Assembly (NCBI RefSeq): GCF_003008575.1
Contig: NZ_CP027667.1
Location: 434,001-498,000 of the forward strand
Source of the DNA: Melaminivora suipulveris
GTDB lineage: Bacteria; Pseudomonadota; Gammaproteobacteria; Burkholderiales; Burkholderiaceae_C
Direction: 5' to 3'
Length of the DNA stretch: 64,000 nucleotides
Shown here: piece by piece, positions 17,721 through 26,547 of the stretch
How the letters are laid out: every line of letters starts with the position of its first letter
Numbering within the stretch: the first letter of the stretch is position 1
Notes under the pieces: model-generated
Told to the model about the DNA's origin: nothing
Seen by the model: only the letters and a program-made list of their open reading frames with translations
Database searches by the model: none
Made by a program: the position numbers and the translations under genes

Positions 17721-18673
17721 CAGTCCTCCCGGGTGCCCAGCAGACCGCGCGGGCGCACGATCAGCATCAGCACGAGAAACAGATAGGGCAGGATGGGTGC
17801 GACCTGCGACACCGTGAGCTTGAGCAACGGCCAGCCAAAGGTTTGCTCACCGACCTGCACGCCCATGTGCGCCAGGGCGCTGGCCGCCGACCAATCCAGC
17901 GCCACGGCAAAGGTCTGCACGACGCCGATGAGCAGCGAGGCCAGGAACGCGCCGGCCAGCGAACCCATGCCGCCCACCACGACCACGACGAAGATGATGG
18001 AGCCCACCGAAGCTGCCATGGCCGGCTCGGTGACGTAGGTATTGCCGCCGATGACGCCGGCCAGGCCAGCCAGCGCGCAGCCGCCGCCGAAGACCAGCAT
18101 GAACACGCGCGGCACGTTGTGCCCCAGGGCCTCGACCATCTGTGGGTGCTTCAGCGCCGCCTGGATGACCAGGCCGATGCGCGTGCGCGTGAGCAAGAGC
18201 CATACCGACAGCAGCATCAGCACGGCCACCAGCATGATGAACGAGCGCGACTTGGGGAACTGCGTGCCGTACAGAGTGAACAACGGGCCCTGCAGCTGCG
18301 TCGGCAGCCCGTAGGGCACTGTGGAGCGGCCCCAGATGAGCTGCACCACCTCCAGGATCAGATAGGACAGGCCGAAGGTCACGAGCAGCTCGGGTACGTG
18401 GCCGAACTTGTGCACGCGGCGCAGGCTGTAGCGCTCGAAGGCCGCGCCCAGCGCGCCCACCATCAGCGGCGCAAGGAACAGCGCCGGCCAAAAGCCCACC
18501 GCGCCCGACAGCGCGTAGGCGAAGTAGGCGCCCAGCATGTAGAAGCTCGTGTGCGCGAAGTTGAGCACGCCCATCATGCTGAAGATCAGCGTCAGGCCCG
18601 AACTCAGCATGAACAACAGCAGGCCGTAGCTGACGCCGTTGAGCAGTGAGATGACGAAAAACTCGGCGTTCAT
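17720..18673 (-). CDS. livH: Branched-chain amino-acid-type ABC permease, LivH
   Basis: Inner-membrane permease of 317 residues, about eight helices. Start ATG 18671-18673: MNAEFFVISLLNGVSYGLLL, followed by the family hallmark GLTLIFSMMGVLNFAHTSFY and YFAYALSG. Later motifs GGGCALAGLAGVIGGNTYVT and VVVGGMGSLAGAFLASLLIG are conserved in LivH. First transporter gene after the binding-protein gene, from which it is separated by an 82-base gap containing a terminator-like stem. Confidence 0.93.
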   Translation of the reverse strand: MNAEFFVISLLNGVSYGLLLFMLSSGLTLIFSMMGVLNFAHTSFYMLGAYFAYALSGAVGFWPALFLAPLMVGALGAAFERYSLRRVHKFGHVPELLVTFGLSYLILEVVQLIWGRSTVPYGLPTQLQGPLFTLYGTQFPKSRSFIMLVAVLMLLSVWLLLTRTRIGLVIQAALKHPQMVEALGHNVPRVFMLVFGGGCALAGLAGVIGGNTYVTEPAMAASVGSIIFVVVVVGGMGSLAGAFLASLLIGVVQTFAVALDWSAASALAHMGVQVGEQTFGWPLLKLTVSQVAPILPYLFLVLMLIVRPRGLLGTRED

Positions 18674-18704
18674 CGGTCGGTGATTGGAAGAAGGCGCAGC
18701 GTTG

Positions 18705-18730
18705 AAAAAAAAGCCGGGCATAACGCCCGG
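18705..18730 (-). terminator. Attenuating terminator between binding-protein gene and livH
   Basis: On the minus strand, CCGGGC and GCCCGG (18725-18730 and 18714-18719) form a stem with a 5-base loop, followed by eight Ts (18705-18712). It lies 25 bases after the binding-protein stop and 31 bases before the LivH start. Partial termination would keep binding protein in excess over transporter, the usual arrangement. Confidence 0.7.
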
Positions 18731-18755
18731 GCCATCGGGGAGGAAGCGCAGGCGC

Positions 18756-19991
18756 TCAGGAAGGCCGCTTCATCTGGCAAGACGTCGGCGTGCTCGCCAC
18801 GTAGGGCTCGTAGTACTTCACCGGCACGAAGGTGTAGCCGGTGTTTTCCGAATCGTTGGGGTACTTGTCGCTGGTCTTTTCCCAGCGCGTGATGAACAAG
18901 CCCTGCTGCATCTGGTGGTCGGTCTTGCGCATCTCGGCCTCGCCGTTGAAGCTGTTGAACTTCATGCCCTCCAGGACCGACGCCACCTTGGCCGGATCAG
19001 TGGATTTGGCTTTGACGAATGCCGCGTCGAGCATGGAGAAGCCGTGGTAGACGGCGCTGGCGTACATGTCGTCGTTGAACTTCTTCTTGAACCCGTCCCG
19101 CATGCGGCCAATCTCGCCGGGCAGGTTGGCGTGGCTGTACGACACCATGTAGACCCGACCCGCCGCGCCCGCGCCCAGCGCCGTCGGGCTGCCGGTCACA
19201 GCGCCGTAGTAGGTGTAGAAGCTCACGTTGTTCAGGCCGGCGTCGTTGGCGGCCTTGATCAGCAGGGACAGGTCCGTGCCCCAGTTGCCGGTGATCACCG
19301 TGTCCGCGCCAGACTGCTTGATCTTGGCGATGTAGGGCGAGAAGTCGCGCACCTGCGCCAGGGGCGCGAAATCGTCGCCGACGATCTCCACGTCCGGGCG
19401 CTTTCTCTTGAGCATGTCCTTGGCGTACTTGGACACTTGGTGCCCATGGGCGTAGTTCTGGTTGATCAGGTAGACCTTCTTGACCTCGGGATGGTCCTTC
19501 ATGAAGGTCGTCATGGCCTCCATCTTCATCGAGGTGTCGGCATCCAGGCGGAAGTGCCAGTAGCTGCACTTGCTGTTGGTGAGGTCCGGATCGACGGCGG
19601 CGTAGTTCAGGTACAGCACCTCCTTGCCGGGGTTGCGCGCGTTGTGCTTGTCCAGCGCATCGATGATGGCCAGCGCGGGTCCCGAGCCGTTGCCCTGCAC
19701 CACGTAGCGCGCGCCCTGGTCCATGGCCGAGCGCAGCGCGCTGCTGGTCTCCTGCGGGCTGAGCTTGTTGTCGATGCCGATGATCTCGAACTTCACGCCC
19801 GAGGCGTTCTTCTTGTTGAACTCCTCGGCGACGTATTGCCAGGTCTTGAGCTGGTTGGTGCCCACCGCCGCCATGAGTCCCGACAGCGGGTCCAGCCAGG
19901 CGATCTTGACGGTCTCGCCCTTTTGGGCAAAGGCGCCGCTGGCGCATGCCAGCAAGGTGCTGGCAGCTACGATCTTGATGGTGAATTTCAT
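18756..19991 (-). CDS. ABC transporter periplasmic substrate-binding protein (LivK-like)
   Basis: Secreted binding protein of 411 residues for the adjacent LivHMGF system. Start ATG 19989-19991 gives a Sec signal MKFTIKIVAASTLLACASGA with cleavage after AFA (AFA-QKGETVKIAW). Peripla_BP_6-type fold: WLDPLSGLMAAVGTNQLKTW, GNGSGPALAIIDALDKHN, VYLINQNYAHGHQVSKYA, VITGNWGTDLSLLIKAAND. Two cysteines, one in TNSKCSYWHF and one in the C-terminal SCQMKRPS, may form a disulfide and are shared with the paralogue near 53-54 kb. Leads the transporter operon and follows the acyl-CoA ligase gene after 126 bases. Confidence 0.92.
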   Translation of the reverse strand: MKFTIKIVAASTLLACASGAFAQKGETVKIAWLDPLSGLMAAVGTNQLKTWQYVAEEFNKKNASGVKFEIIGIDNKLSPQETSSALRSAMDQGARYVVQGNGSGPALAIIDALDKHNARNPGKEVLYLNYAAVDPDLTNSKCSYWHFRLDADTSMKMEAMTTFMKDHPEVKKVYLINQNYAHGHQVSKYAKDMLKRKRPDVEIVGDDFAPLAQVRDFSPYIAKIKQSGADTVITGNWGTDLSLLIKAANDAGLNNVSFYTYYGAVTGSPTALGAGAAGRVYMVSYSHANLPGEIGRMRDGFKKKFNDDMYASAVYHGFSMLDAAFVKAKSTDPAKVASVLEGMKFNSFNGEAEMRKTDHQMQQGLFITRWEKTSDKYPNDSENTGYTFVPVKYYEPYVASTPTSCQMKRPS

Positions 19992-20117
19992 GGCCCTGTC
20001 TCCTGAGTTGCGAGGTTTCGGTTGAGCGGGGACAGCGTACAGGCACATGCCTGCGGGCCATTGAGGGATTGCCCCTAGCGGCTATCGCCGAGGCGACTGC
20101 CGCCAGGAGCGCGGACG

Positions 20118-21755
<1,638 letters not shown>

Positions 21756-21926
21756 GGACTAAGTCTCCTTGGGAGGTGAAGGGAGCACACAAAAAAGCGA
21801 ACCGCCGGATGGTAGCGGCGAAAAAGCGCAAGCCGGCGGCGCGTTGCTGCGGGAATTCCCATACGCACCGGCGCTTTCAAGGCCTTGTCCGGCGCGGGTG
21901 AAACGGGCGGCGCCGACAATGCCCGC
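21756..21926. promoter_or_regulatory. Divergent promoter region between acyl-CoA ligase and selO
   Basis: Gap of 171 bases between divergent genes. CTCCTT at 21764-21769 is, on the minus strand, the AAGGAG ribosome-binding site of the ligase. I found no confident -35/-10 pair or operator. Confidence 0.4.
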
Positions 21927-23411
21927 ATGACCGCCACAGCCACCGACACGCGCACCGCAGCGCCCTGGACACCTTCCTGGCAGAGCGGCTTCGCGCAGCT
22001 CGGGCCCGCCTTCGGGCGCGAGATCCTGCCCACGCCGCTGCCCGATCCCTACTGGGTCGGCACGAGCGAGGAAGTGGCCGATTCGCTGGGCCTGCCGCAG
22101 GGCTGGCAGCGCTCGTCCGAGCTGTTGGCGGCCTTCACCGGCAACGCCCTGCTGCCCGGCAGCCGGCCGCTGGCCAGCGTCTACAGCGGCCACCAGTTCG
22201 GTGTCTGGGCCGGGCAGCTGGGCGATGGCCGGGCGCTCTTGCTGGGCCAGACCCATGGGCTGGAAGTACAGCTCAAGGGCAGCGGCCGCACGCCGTACTC
22301 GCGCATGGGCGACGGCCGCGCGGTGCTGCGCTCTTCCATTCGCGAATTCCTGTGCAGCGAAGCGCTGCACGCCCTGGGTGTGCCCACCACGCGCGCGCTG
22401 TGCGTCACCGGCTCGCCCGCACCCGTGGCGCGCGAGGAGATGGAGACCGCCGCCGTGGTCACGCGCGTGGCGCCGAGCTTCATCCGCTTCGGCCACTTCG
22501 AGCATTTCGCATCGCGCCGGCAATATGGCGAATTGCGCCGGCTGGCGGATTTCGTCATCGAGGGCTGGTATCCCGAGTGCCAGGACACCGCCGATGCCTC
22601 GGGCCGCGCCGGCTACGCCGCTTTTTTACGCGCGGTGAGCGAGCGCACGGCGCGCCTGATCGCGCACTGGCAGGCGGTGGGCTTTTGCCACGGCGTGATG
22701 AACACCGACAACATGAGCATCCTGGGCCTGACGCTGGACTACGGGCCGTTTCAGTTCCTGGACGGGTTCGATCCCGGCCACATCTGCAACCACAGCGACA
22801 CGCAGGGCCGCTACGCCTTCGACCGCCAGCCGGCCGTGGCCTGGTGGAACCTGCACTGCCTGGCGCAGGCCTTGATGCCGCTGATCGACGACGCGCACGC
22901 GGCCGAGGAAGCCTTGTCCAGCTACGAAGCGGTATTCACCGATGCCTACCTGTCACTGATGCGCGCCAAGCTGGGGTTGCTCGAGGCGCGCGAGGGTGAC
23001 GCGGCGCTGGTGCAGGGCGCGCTCGCGCTGCTGGCCGCCGAGCAGGTCGACTGGACCATTTTCTGGCGCCGCCTGTCGCACGCGCAGGTCGCGCAGGATT
23101 TCGCGCCGGTGCGCGAGCTGTTTCTGCAGCCGGCCGGTTTCGACGCCTGGTTGCTACAGTATCAGGAGCTAACTACGCATATGGATCGCCGGCTGATGGC
23201 CGATTTGATGCTCAAAAGCAATCCCAAGTACGTGCTGCGCAACTACCTGGCCGAGCAGGCCATCGCACAGGCGAAACTCGGGCGCTTCGAAGAACTCCAA
23301 ACCTTGCAGACGCTGCTGGCGCGCCCATTTGACGAGCATCCGGGCTTCGAGGCATACGCCGGCTTTCCGCCCGACTGGGCTTCCCACATCTCCATCAGCT
23401 GTTCCTCATGA
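21927..23411 (+). CDS. selO: Protein adenylyltransferase SelO
   Basis: Pseudokinase-fold AMPylator of 494 residues (YdiU/UPF0061), which transfers AMP from ATP to Ser/Thr/Tyr of target proteins and is linked to redox stress. Conserved blocks: [39 protein letters not shown] segment, [20 protein letters not shown] with the metal/catalytic Asn and Asp, and [12 protein letters not shown]. Start ATG 21927; an in-frame TTG 42 bases upstream is possible. Near the C-terminus, the region before [15 protein letters not shown] ([20 protein letters not shown]) coincides with a repeat-like DNA stretch (23151-23222). Its last codons overlap msrB (ATGA). Confidence 0.93.
   Translation: MTATATDTRTAAPWTPSWQSGFAQLGPAFGREILPTPLPDPYWVGTSEEVADSLGLPQGWQRSSELLAAFTGNALLPGSRPLASVYSGHQFGVWAGQLGDGRALLLGQTHGLEVQLKGSGRTPYSRMGDGRAVLRSSIREFLCSEALHALGVPTTRALCVTGSPAPVAREEMETAAVVTRVAPSFIRFGHFEHFASRRQYGELRRLADFVIEGWYPECQDTADASGRAGYAAFLRAVSERTARLIAHWQAVGFCHGVMNTDNMSILGLTLDYGPFQFLDGFDPGHICNHSDTQGRYAFDRQPAVAWWNLHCLAQALMPLIDDAHAAEEALSSYEAVFTDAYLSLMRAKLGLLEAREGDAALVQGALALLAAEQVDWTIFWRRLSHAQVAQDFAPVRELFLQPAGFDAWLLQYQELTTHMDRRLMADLMLKSNPKYVLRNYLAEQAIAQAKLGRFEELQTLQTLLARPFDEHPGFEAYAGFPPDWASHISISCSS
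23151..23222 (+). repeat. Dispersed-repeat-like sequence embedded in selO
   Basis: GGAGCTAACTACGCATATGG then ATCGCCGGCTGATGGCCGAT and TTGATGCTCAAAAG parallels the intergenic copy at 26459-26512 (AGCTGCTTGCGCTTGATCCA, CGCCGGCTGAGAGCCAATTT). It is in frame, contains no stop and uses codons (CTA, ACT) uncommon in the neighbouring sequence. Judged by eye only. Confidence 0.45.
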
Positions 23412-23821
23412 CCTACCCCATCCAGAAGACCGATGCCGAGTGGCAAGCCCACCTGGCCAGCCGCGGCGCCGAGCCACGCGCCTTCGACGTCACGCGCCGC
23501 GCCGCGACCGAACGGCCCTACACCGGCAAATACGAGCGCCACTGGGCCGACGGCAGCTACCACTGCGTGTGCTGCGGCGCCAAGCTGTTCGACTCTGGCA
23601 CCAAATTCGACGCCGGCTGCGGCTGGCCGAGTTTTTCACAAGCCGTTCCCGGATCCATCCGCGAGATCCATGACACCAGCCACGGCATGGTGCGCACCGA
23701 GACGGTGTGTGCACAATGCGGCGCGCACCTGGGCCACGTCTTTCCGGACGGCCCCACGCCCACCGGGCTGCGCTACTGCATGAACTCCGCCTCGCTCGAC
23801 TTCGAGCCGCCCGCGCCGTAA
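23408..23821 (+). CDS. msrB: Peptide-methionine (R)-S-oxide reductase MsrB
   Basis: Repair enzyme of 137 residues that reduces methionine-R-sulfoxide in proteins. Zinc site CxxC pairs are C53/C56 ([11 protein letters not shown]) and C101/C104 ([12 protein letters not shown]); the catalytic cysteine is C124 in [10 protein letters not shown]71 in GCGWPSF is at the resolving-cysteine position. Standard length for a single-domain MsrB. Start ATG 23408 overlaps the selO stop by four bases, so the two are translationally coupled, which ties SelO to oxidative-damage repair here. Confidence 0.96.
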   Translation: MTYPIQKTDAEWQAHLASRGAEPRAFDVTRRAATERPYTGKYERHWADGSYHCVCCGAKLFDSGTKFDAGCGWPSFSQAVPGSIREIHDTSHGMVRTETVCAQCGAHLGHVFPDGPTPTGLRYCMNSASLDFEPPAP

Positions 23822-23826
23822 TTTTC

Positions 23827-24390
23827 ATGAAACTGCTGATCGATTTCTTCCCCATCATCCTGTTCTTCGCCGCGTTCAAGGCCTGGGGCATCTACGCCGC
23901 GACGGCCGTGGCGATCGCCGCCACGGTGGTGCAGATCGGCTACTTCCGCGTGCGCCACGGCAAGGTGGAGACCATGCAGTGGTTGAGCCTCGGGGTCATC
24001 GTGCTGTTCGGTGGCGCCACGCTGCTGGCGCAAAGCGAGACTTTCATCAAGTGGAAGCCCACGGTGCTGTATTGGCTGATGGGTGGCACGTTGCTGGTGG
24101 GGCAGCTGGTGTTCCGCCGAAACTTCATCAAACGCCTGATGGGCGCGCAACTGGAGCTGCCCGACCCCATCTGGCGCCAGCTCAACTGGGCCTGGACCGG
24201 GTTTTTCGCCGCGATGGGCGTGCTGAACCTGTGGGTGGCCTACACCTTTGACACCGACACCTGGGTCAACTTCAAGATGTTCGGCGGCATCGGCCTGATG
24301 CTTGCCTTCGTCGTGGGCCAGGCCCTGTTCCTGGGCCGCCATCTCAAGGACGATAGCGCCGCCCCGCAACCCAAGGACGCGCAGCCATGA
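23827..24390 (+). CDS. yciB: Inner membrane-spanning protein YciB / septation protein A
   Basis: Five-helix inner-membrane protein of 187 residues, family linked to cell envelope synthesis and septation. MKLLIDFFPIILFFAAFKAW is the hallmark N-terminus, followed by VVQIGYFRVRHGKVETMQWL, TFIKWKPTVLYWLMG, and KRLMGAQLELPDPIWRQLNW. Start ATG 23827 is 5 bases after the msrB stop; upstream in-frame sequence is msrB overlap. The C-terminal tail is acidic and polar. Overlaps bolA by four bases (ATGA). Confidence 0.95.
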   Translation: MKLLIDFFPIILFFAAFKAWGIYAATAVAIAATVVQIGYFRVRHGKVETMQWLSLGVIVLFGGATLLAQSETFIKWKPTVLYWLMGGTLLVGQLVFRRNFIKRLMGAQLELPDPIWRQLNWAWTGFFAAMGVLNLWVAYTFDTDTWVNFKMFGGIGLMLAFVVGQALFLGRHLKDDSAAPQPKDAQP

Positions 24391-24692
24391 ACGACAACAT
24401 CTCTGAAGGCTCGGTAGCCATCACCGCCGAGGCCATGCAGGCGCACCTGCAAGAGCAGCTTGCGCCCACCTTCCTGGAAGTGCTGGACGAGAGCTGGCAG
24501 CACGAGGGCCACGCCGGCGCCAACGGGACGGGCTTTGGCACGCACTTTCGGGTGCGCGTGGCCTCGCCGCAGTTCGCCGGCCAGCGCCGCGTGGCGCAGC
24601 ATCGCCTTGTGTATGATGCGCTGCGCATTTTCATAGCCCATGGCGCCCACGCCATCGCCATCGAGACCTTTGAGACTGCCCCGGCGTCGTGA
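24387..24692 (+). CDS. BolA family protein
   Basis: Small BolA-fold protein of 101 residues, class II KH-like. Conserved features: DESWQHEGHAGANGTGFGTHFRVRV split around the loop that carries the Fe-S-ligand histidine, followed by RRVAQHRLVYDALRIFI and HAIAIETF. BolA proteins act with monothiol glutaredoxins in iron-sulfur trafficking or as envelope-stress regulators. Translationally coupled to yciB and followed 49 bases later by a parvulin gene, an arrangement I recognise from other Burkholderiales. Confidence 0.93.
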   Translation: MNDNISEGSVAITAEAMQAHLQEQLAPTFLEVLDESWQHEGHAGANGTGFGTHFRVRVASPQFAGQRRVAQHRLVYDALRIFIAHGAHAIAIETFETAPAS

Positions 24693-24741
24693 CGCGGCGC
24701 AGGCCCCCTTCCCTCTCTCTTCTCATCCCCCTGGATTTTTC

Positions 24742-25527
24742 ATGAAGCAAAAGCTCCTGTCCGGCCTGGTGGCCGCCGCCATGCTGGGCACGCTGGCCCT
24801 GCCCGCCGCCGCTCAGAATCTGGCCATCGTCAATGGCAAGCCCGTTCCCAAGGAACGCGCGGAAGTGCTCAAGCAGCAGGTCGAGCGCTCGGGCCGCCCG
24901 GTGACGCCCGAGATGGAAGGCCAGATCAAGGAAGAAGTCATCGCCCGCGAGATCTTCATGCAGGAAGCGCAAAAGCGTGGCCTGGAAGCCTCGGCCGACT
25001 TCAAGGCGCAGATGGAGCTGGCGCGCCAGACCATCCTGATCCGCGAACTCTTCGCTGACTACCAGAACAAGAACCCGGTGACCGACGCCGAGATCAAGGC
25101 CGAGTACGACAAGTTCGCCTCCGCCAACGCCGGCAAGGAATACAAGGCCAGCCACATCCTGGTCGAGAAGGAAGACGAGGCCAAGGCCATCATTGCCCAG
25201 CTCAAGAAGGGCGGCAAGTTCGACGAGATCGCCAAGAAGCAGTCCAAGGACCCCGGATCGGGCACGCGCGGCGGCGACCTGGGCTGGGCCAACCCCGGCA
25301 GCTATGTGCCCGAATTTTCCGAAGCGCTGACCAAGCTGGAAAAGGGCAAGGTCACGCAGACCCCCGTCAAGAGCCAGTTCGGCTGGCACGTCATCCGCCT
25401 GGACGACACGCGCGACGCCGAGCTGCCCAAGCTCGACGAAGTCAAGCCGCAGATTGCCCAGCAGCTGCAGCAGCAAAAGCTGATGAAGTATCAGGAAGAG
25501 CTGCGCGCCAAGGCCAAGGTCGAGTGA
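24742..25527 (+). CDS. Periplasmic peptidyl-prolyl cis-trans isomerase, parvulin type
   Basis: Secreted foldase of 261 residues. Sec signal MKQKLLSGLVAAAMLGTLAL with cleavage after AAA (PAAA-QNLAIVNG). An N-terminal SurA-like helical region (NGKPVPKERAEVLKQQV) precedes the parvulin domain at about 135-230: KASHILVEKEDEAKAI, GGKFDEIAKKQSKDPGS, GDLGWANPGSYVPEF, and VKSQFGWHVIRLDD, all with the catalytic residues in place. It helps fold outer-membrane and periplasmic proteins. The ATG at 24742 is preferred because it starts the signal peptide. A strong terminator follows at 25562. Confidence 0.94.
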   Translation: MKQKLLSGLVAAAMLGTLALPAAAQNLAIVNGKPVPKERAEVLKQQVERSGRPVTPEMEGQIKEEVIAREIFMQEAQKRGLEASADFKAQMELARQTILIRELFADYQNKNPVTDAEIKAEYDKFASANAGKEYKASHILVEKEDEAKAIIAQLKKGGKFDEIAKKQSKDPGSGTRGGDLGWANPGSYVPEFSEALTKLEKGKVTQTPVKSQFGWHVIRLDDTRDAELPKLDEVKPQIAQQLQQQKLMKYQEELRAKAKVE

Positions 25528-25561
25528 TCCCTGCGGCCTGCGCGGCGGCACTCCCTCGATG

Positions 25562-25588
25562 AACGCGGCCCCGAGTGGCCGCGTTTTT
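25562..25588 (+). terminator. Rho-independent terminator after parvulin gene
   Basis: AACGCGGCC (25562-25570), loop CCGAGT, GGCCGCGTT (25577-25585), then TTT. Nine perfect pairs with a T-run, 34 bases after the stop codon of the parvulin gene. Confidence 0.85.
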
Positions 25589-25610
25589 CATGGGCGCGTG
25601 CCCGATGCCC

Positions 25611-26378
25611 TCAACGCAGGAAACGGTCCCACGCCATGAGCGCCACGAACATGACGGGCTGGTGCAGCAGGTAGTAGACGAGCGAATGCCGCCCCAGCCA
25701 GGCCAGCGGCGCGCCGGCGCGCGGCAGTGGTCCGGCCAGTACGTGCGGCCGATGCGCCAGCAACCACCGGCCCAGCGCCAGGCCCCACCACACCATGCCC
25801 AGCCAGGGGAACACCGGCACATAGTCCTCGGTGTATGGCCGGCGCGTGACCAGGCCCAGCCAGTTGTGCGGCCGCTCGTTGAGCGCATCCATGAGCGAGC
25901 CGGGCACGAGCAATGCCTGCGCCAGGCTCGGCAATGCCAGCGCCACCGCGCCGGCCAGCAGCAGCCAGCCGGTGCGCCAGCCGACAGTCAGGCGCGCCAC
26001 GATCAGCATCACCGCCACGCTGTGCAGGATGCCGAAGTGGATGAAGCTCAAGGGGAAGACCAGGAACGATCCAGCACTGACCACCAGCGCCCCGGCCGCC
26101 ACCTGCGTCCAGCGGCGCAGGAAGCGCTGGCAGTGCACGCCCTGCTGCGCCGCCACCGCCTGCCCCATGCCGGCGCACAGCAAAAACAGGCTCACGATGC
26201 CGATGCGCTGCCAGGTCCAGAACGGGTCGCGCAGGAAGTCCTGTTGCCAGAACTTGAAGTAGTTCAGGTCGAAGCCGAAGTGGTACAGCGTCATCCAGAC
26301 CATGGCCGCGCCGCGCAGCGCGTCCAGGCGCCCGAAGCGTGCGTGCGGAAGTCGGCTGGAGGCAGGAACATCGACCAT
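25611..26378 (-). CDS. Membrane acyltransferase-like protein (DUF1624 / HGSNAT catalytic domain)
   Basis: Polytopic membrane protein of 255 residues with about seven helices, in the heparan-alpha-glucosaminide N-acetyltransferase-like family. The opening RFGRLDALRGAAMVWMTLYH has the family's RLDxLRG motif and catalytic-type His; NYFKFWQQDFLRDPFWTWQR and WLGRHSLVYYLLHQPVMF are also conserved. The C-terminal YYLLHQP resembles acyltransferase-3 endings. Acceptor unknown; transfer of an acetyl group to a periplasmic sugar is the family inference. Start ATG 26376-26378. Lies after acnB on the same strand but beyond a terminator, so probably its own unit. Confidence 0.82.
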   Translation of the reverse strand: MVDVPASSRLPHARFGRLDALRGAAMVWMTLYHFGFDLNYFKFWQQDFLRDPFWTWQRIGIVSLFLLCAGMGQAVAAQQGVHCQRFLRRWTQVAAGALVVSAGSFLVFPLSFIHFGILHSVAVMLIVARLTVGWRTGWLLLAGAVALALPSLAQALLVPGSLMDALNERPHNWLGLVTRRPYTEDYVPVFPWLGMVWWGLALGRWLLAHRPHVLAGPLPRAGAPLAWLGRHSLVYYLLHQPVMFVALMAWDRFLR

Positions 26379-26403
26379 GGGCAAACGCAACTAAGACAAC
26401 AGG

Positions 26404-26439
26404 AATAAAAATGCCCGCCGGCACGAAGCCAGGCGGGCA
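26404..26439 (-). terminator. Rho-independent terminator downstream of acnB
   Basis: On the minus strand TGCCCGCC and GGCGGGCA (26432-26439 and 26412-26419) form an 8-pair stem, followed by ATTTTTATT (26404-26411). It lies about 110 bases beyond the acnB stop and before the acyltransferase gene. Confidence 0.75.
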
Positions 26440-26458
26440 GCACGGGATCCAAGCACAA

Positions 26459-26512
26459 TGATTTTGATAGCTGCTTGCGCTTGATCCACGCCGGCTGAGA
26501 GCCAATTTGACT
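26459..26512 (+). repeat. Dispersed repeat copy 5
   Basis: Forward copy in the gap downstream of acnB: TTTTGATAGCTGCTTGCGCT, TGATCCACGCCGGCTGAGAG, CCAATTTGAC. It is one of the best-preserved copies and the closest match to the selO-embedded stretch. Confidence 0.7.
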
Positions 26513-26547
26513 GCAAATGACGGCCTGGACGTCAGGCCGCCGTGCCG

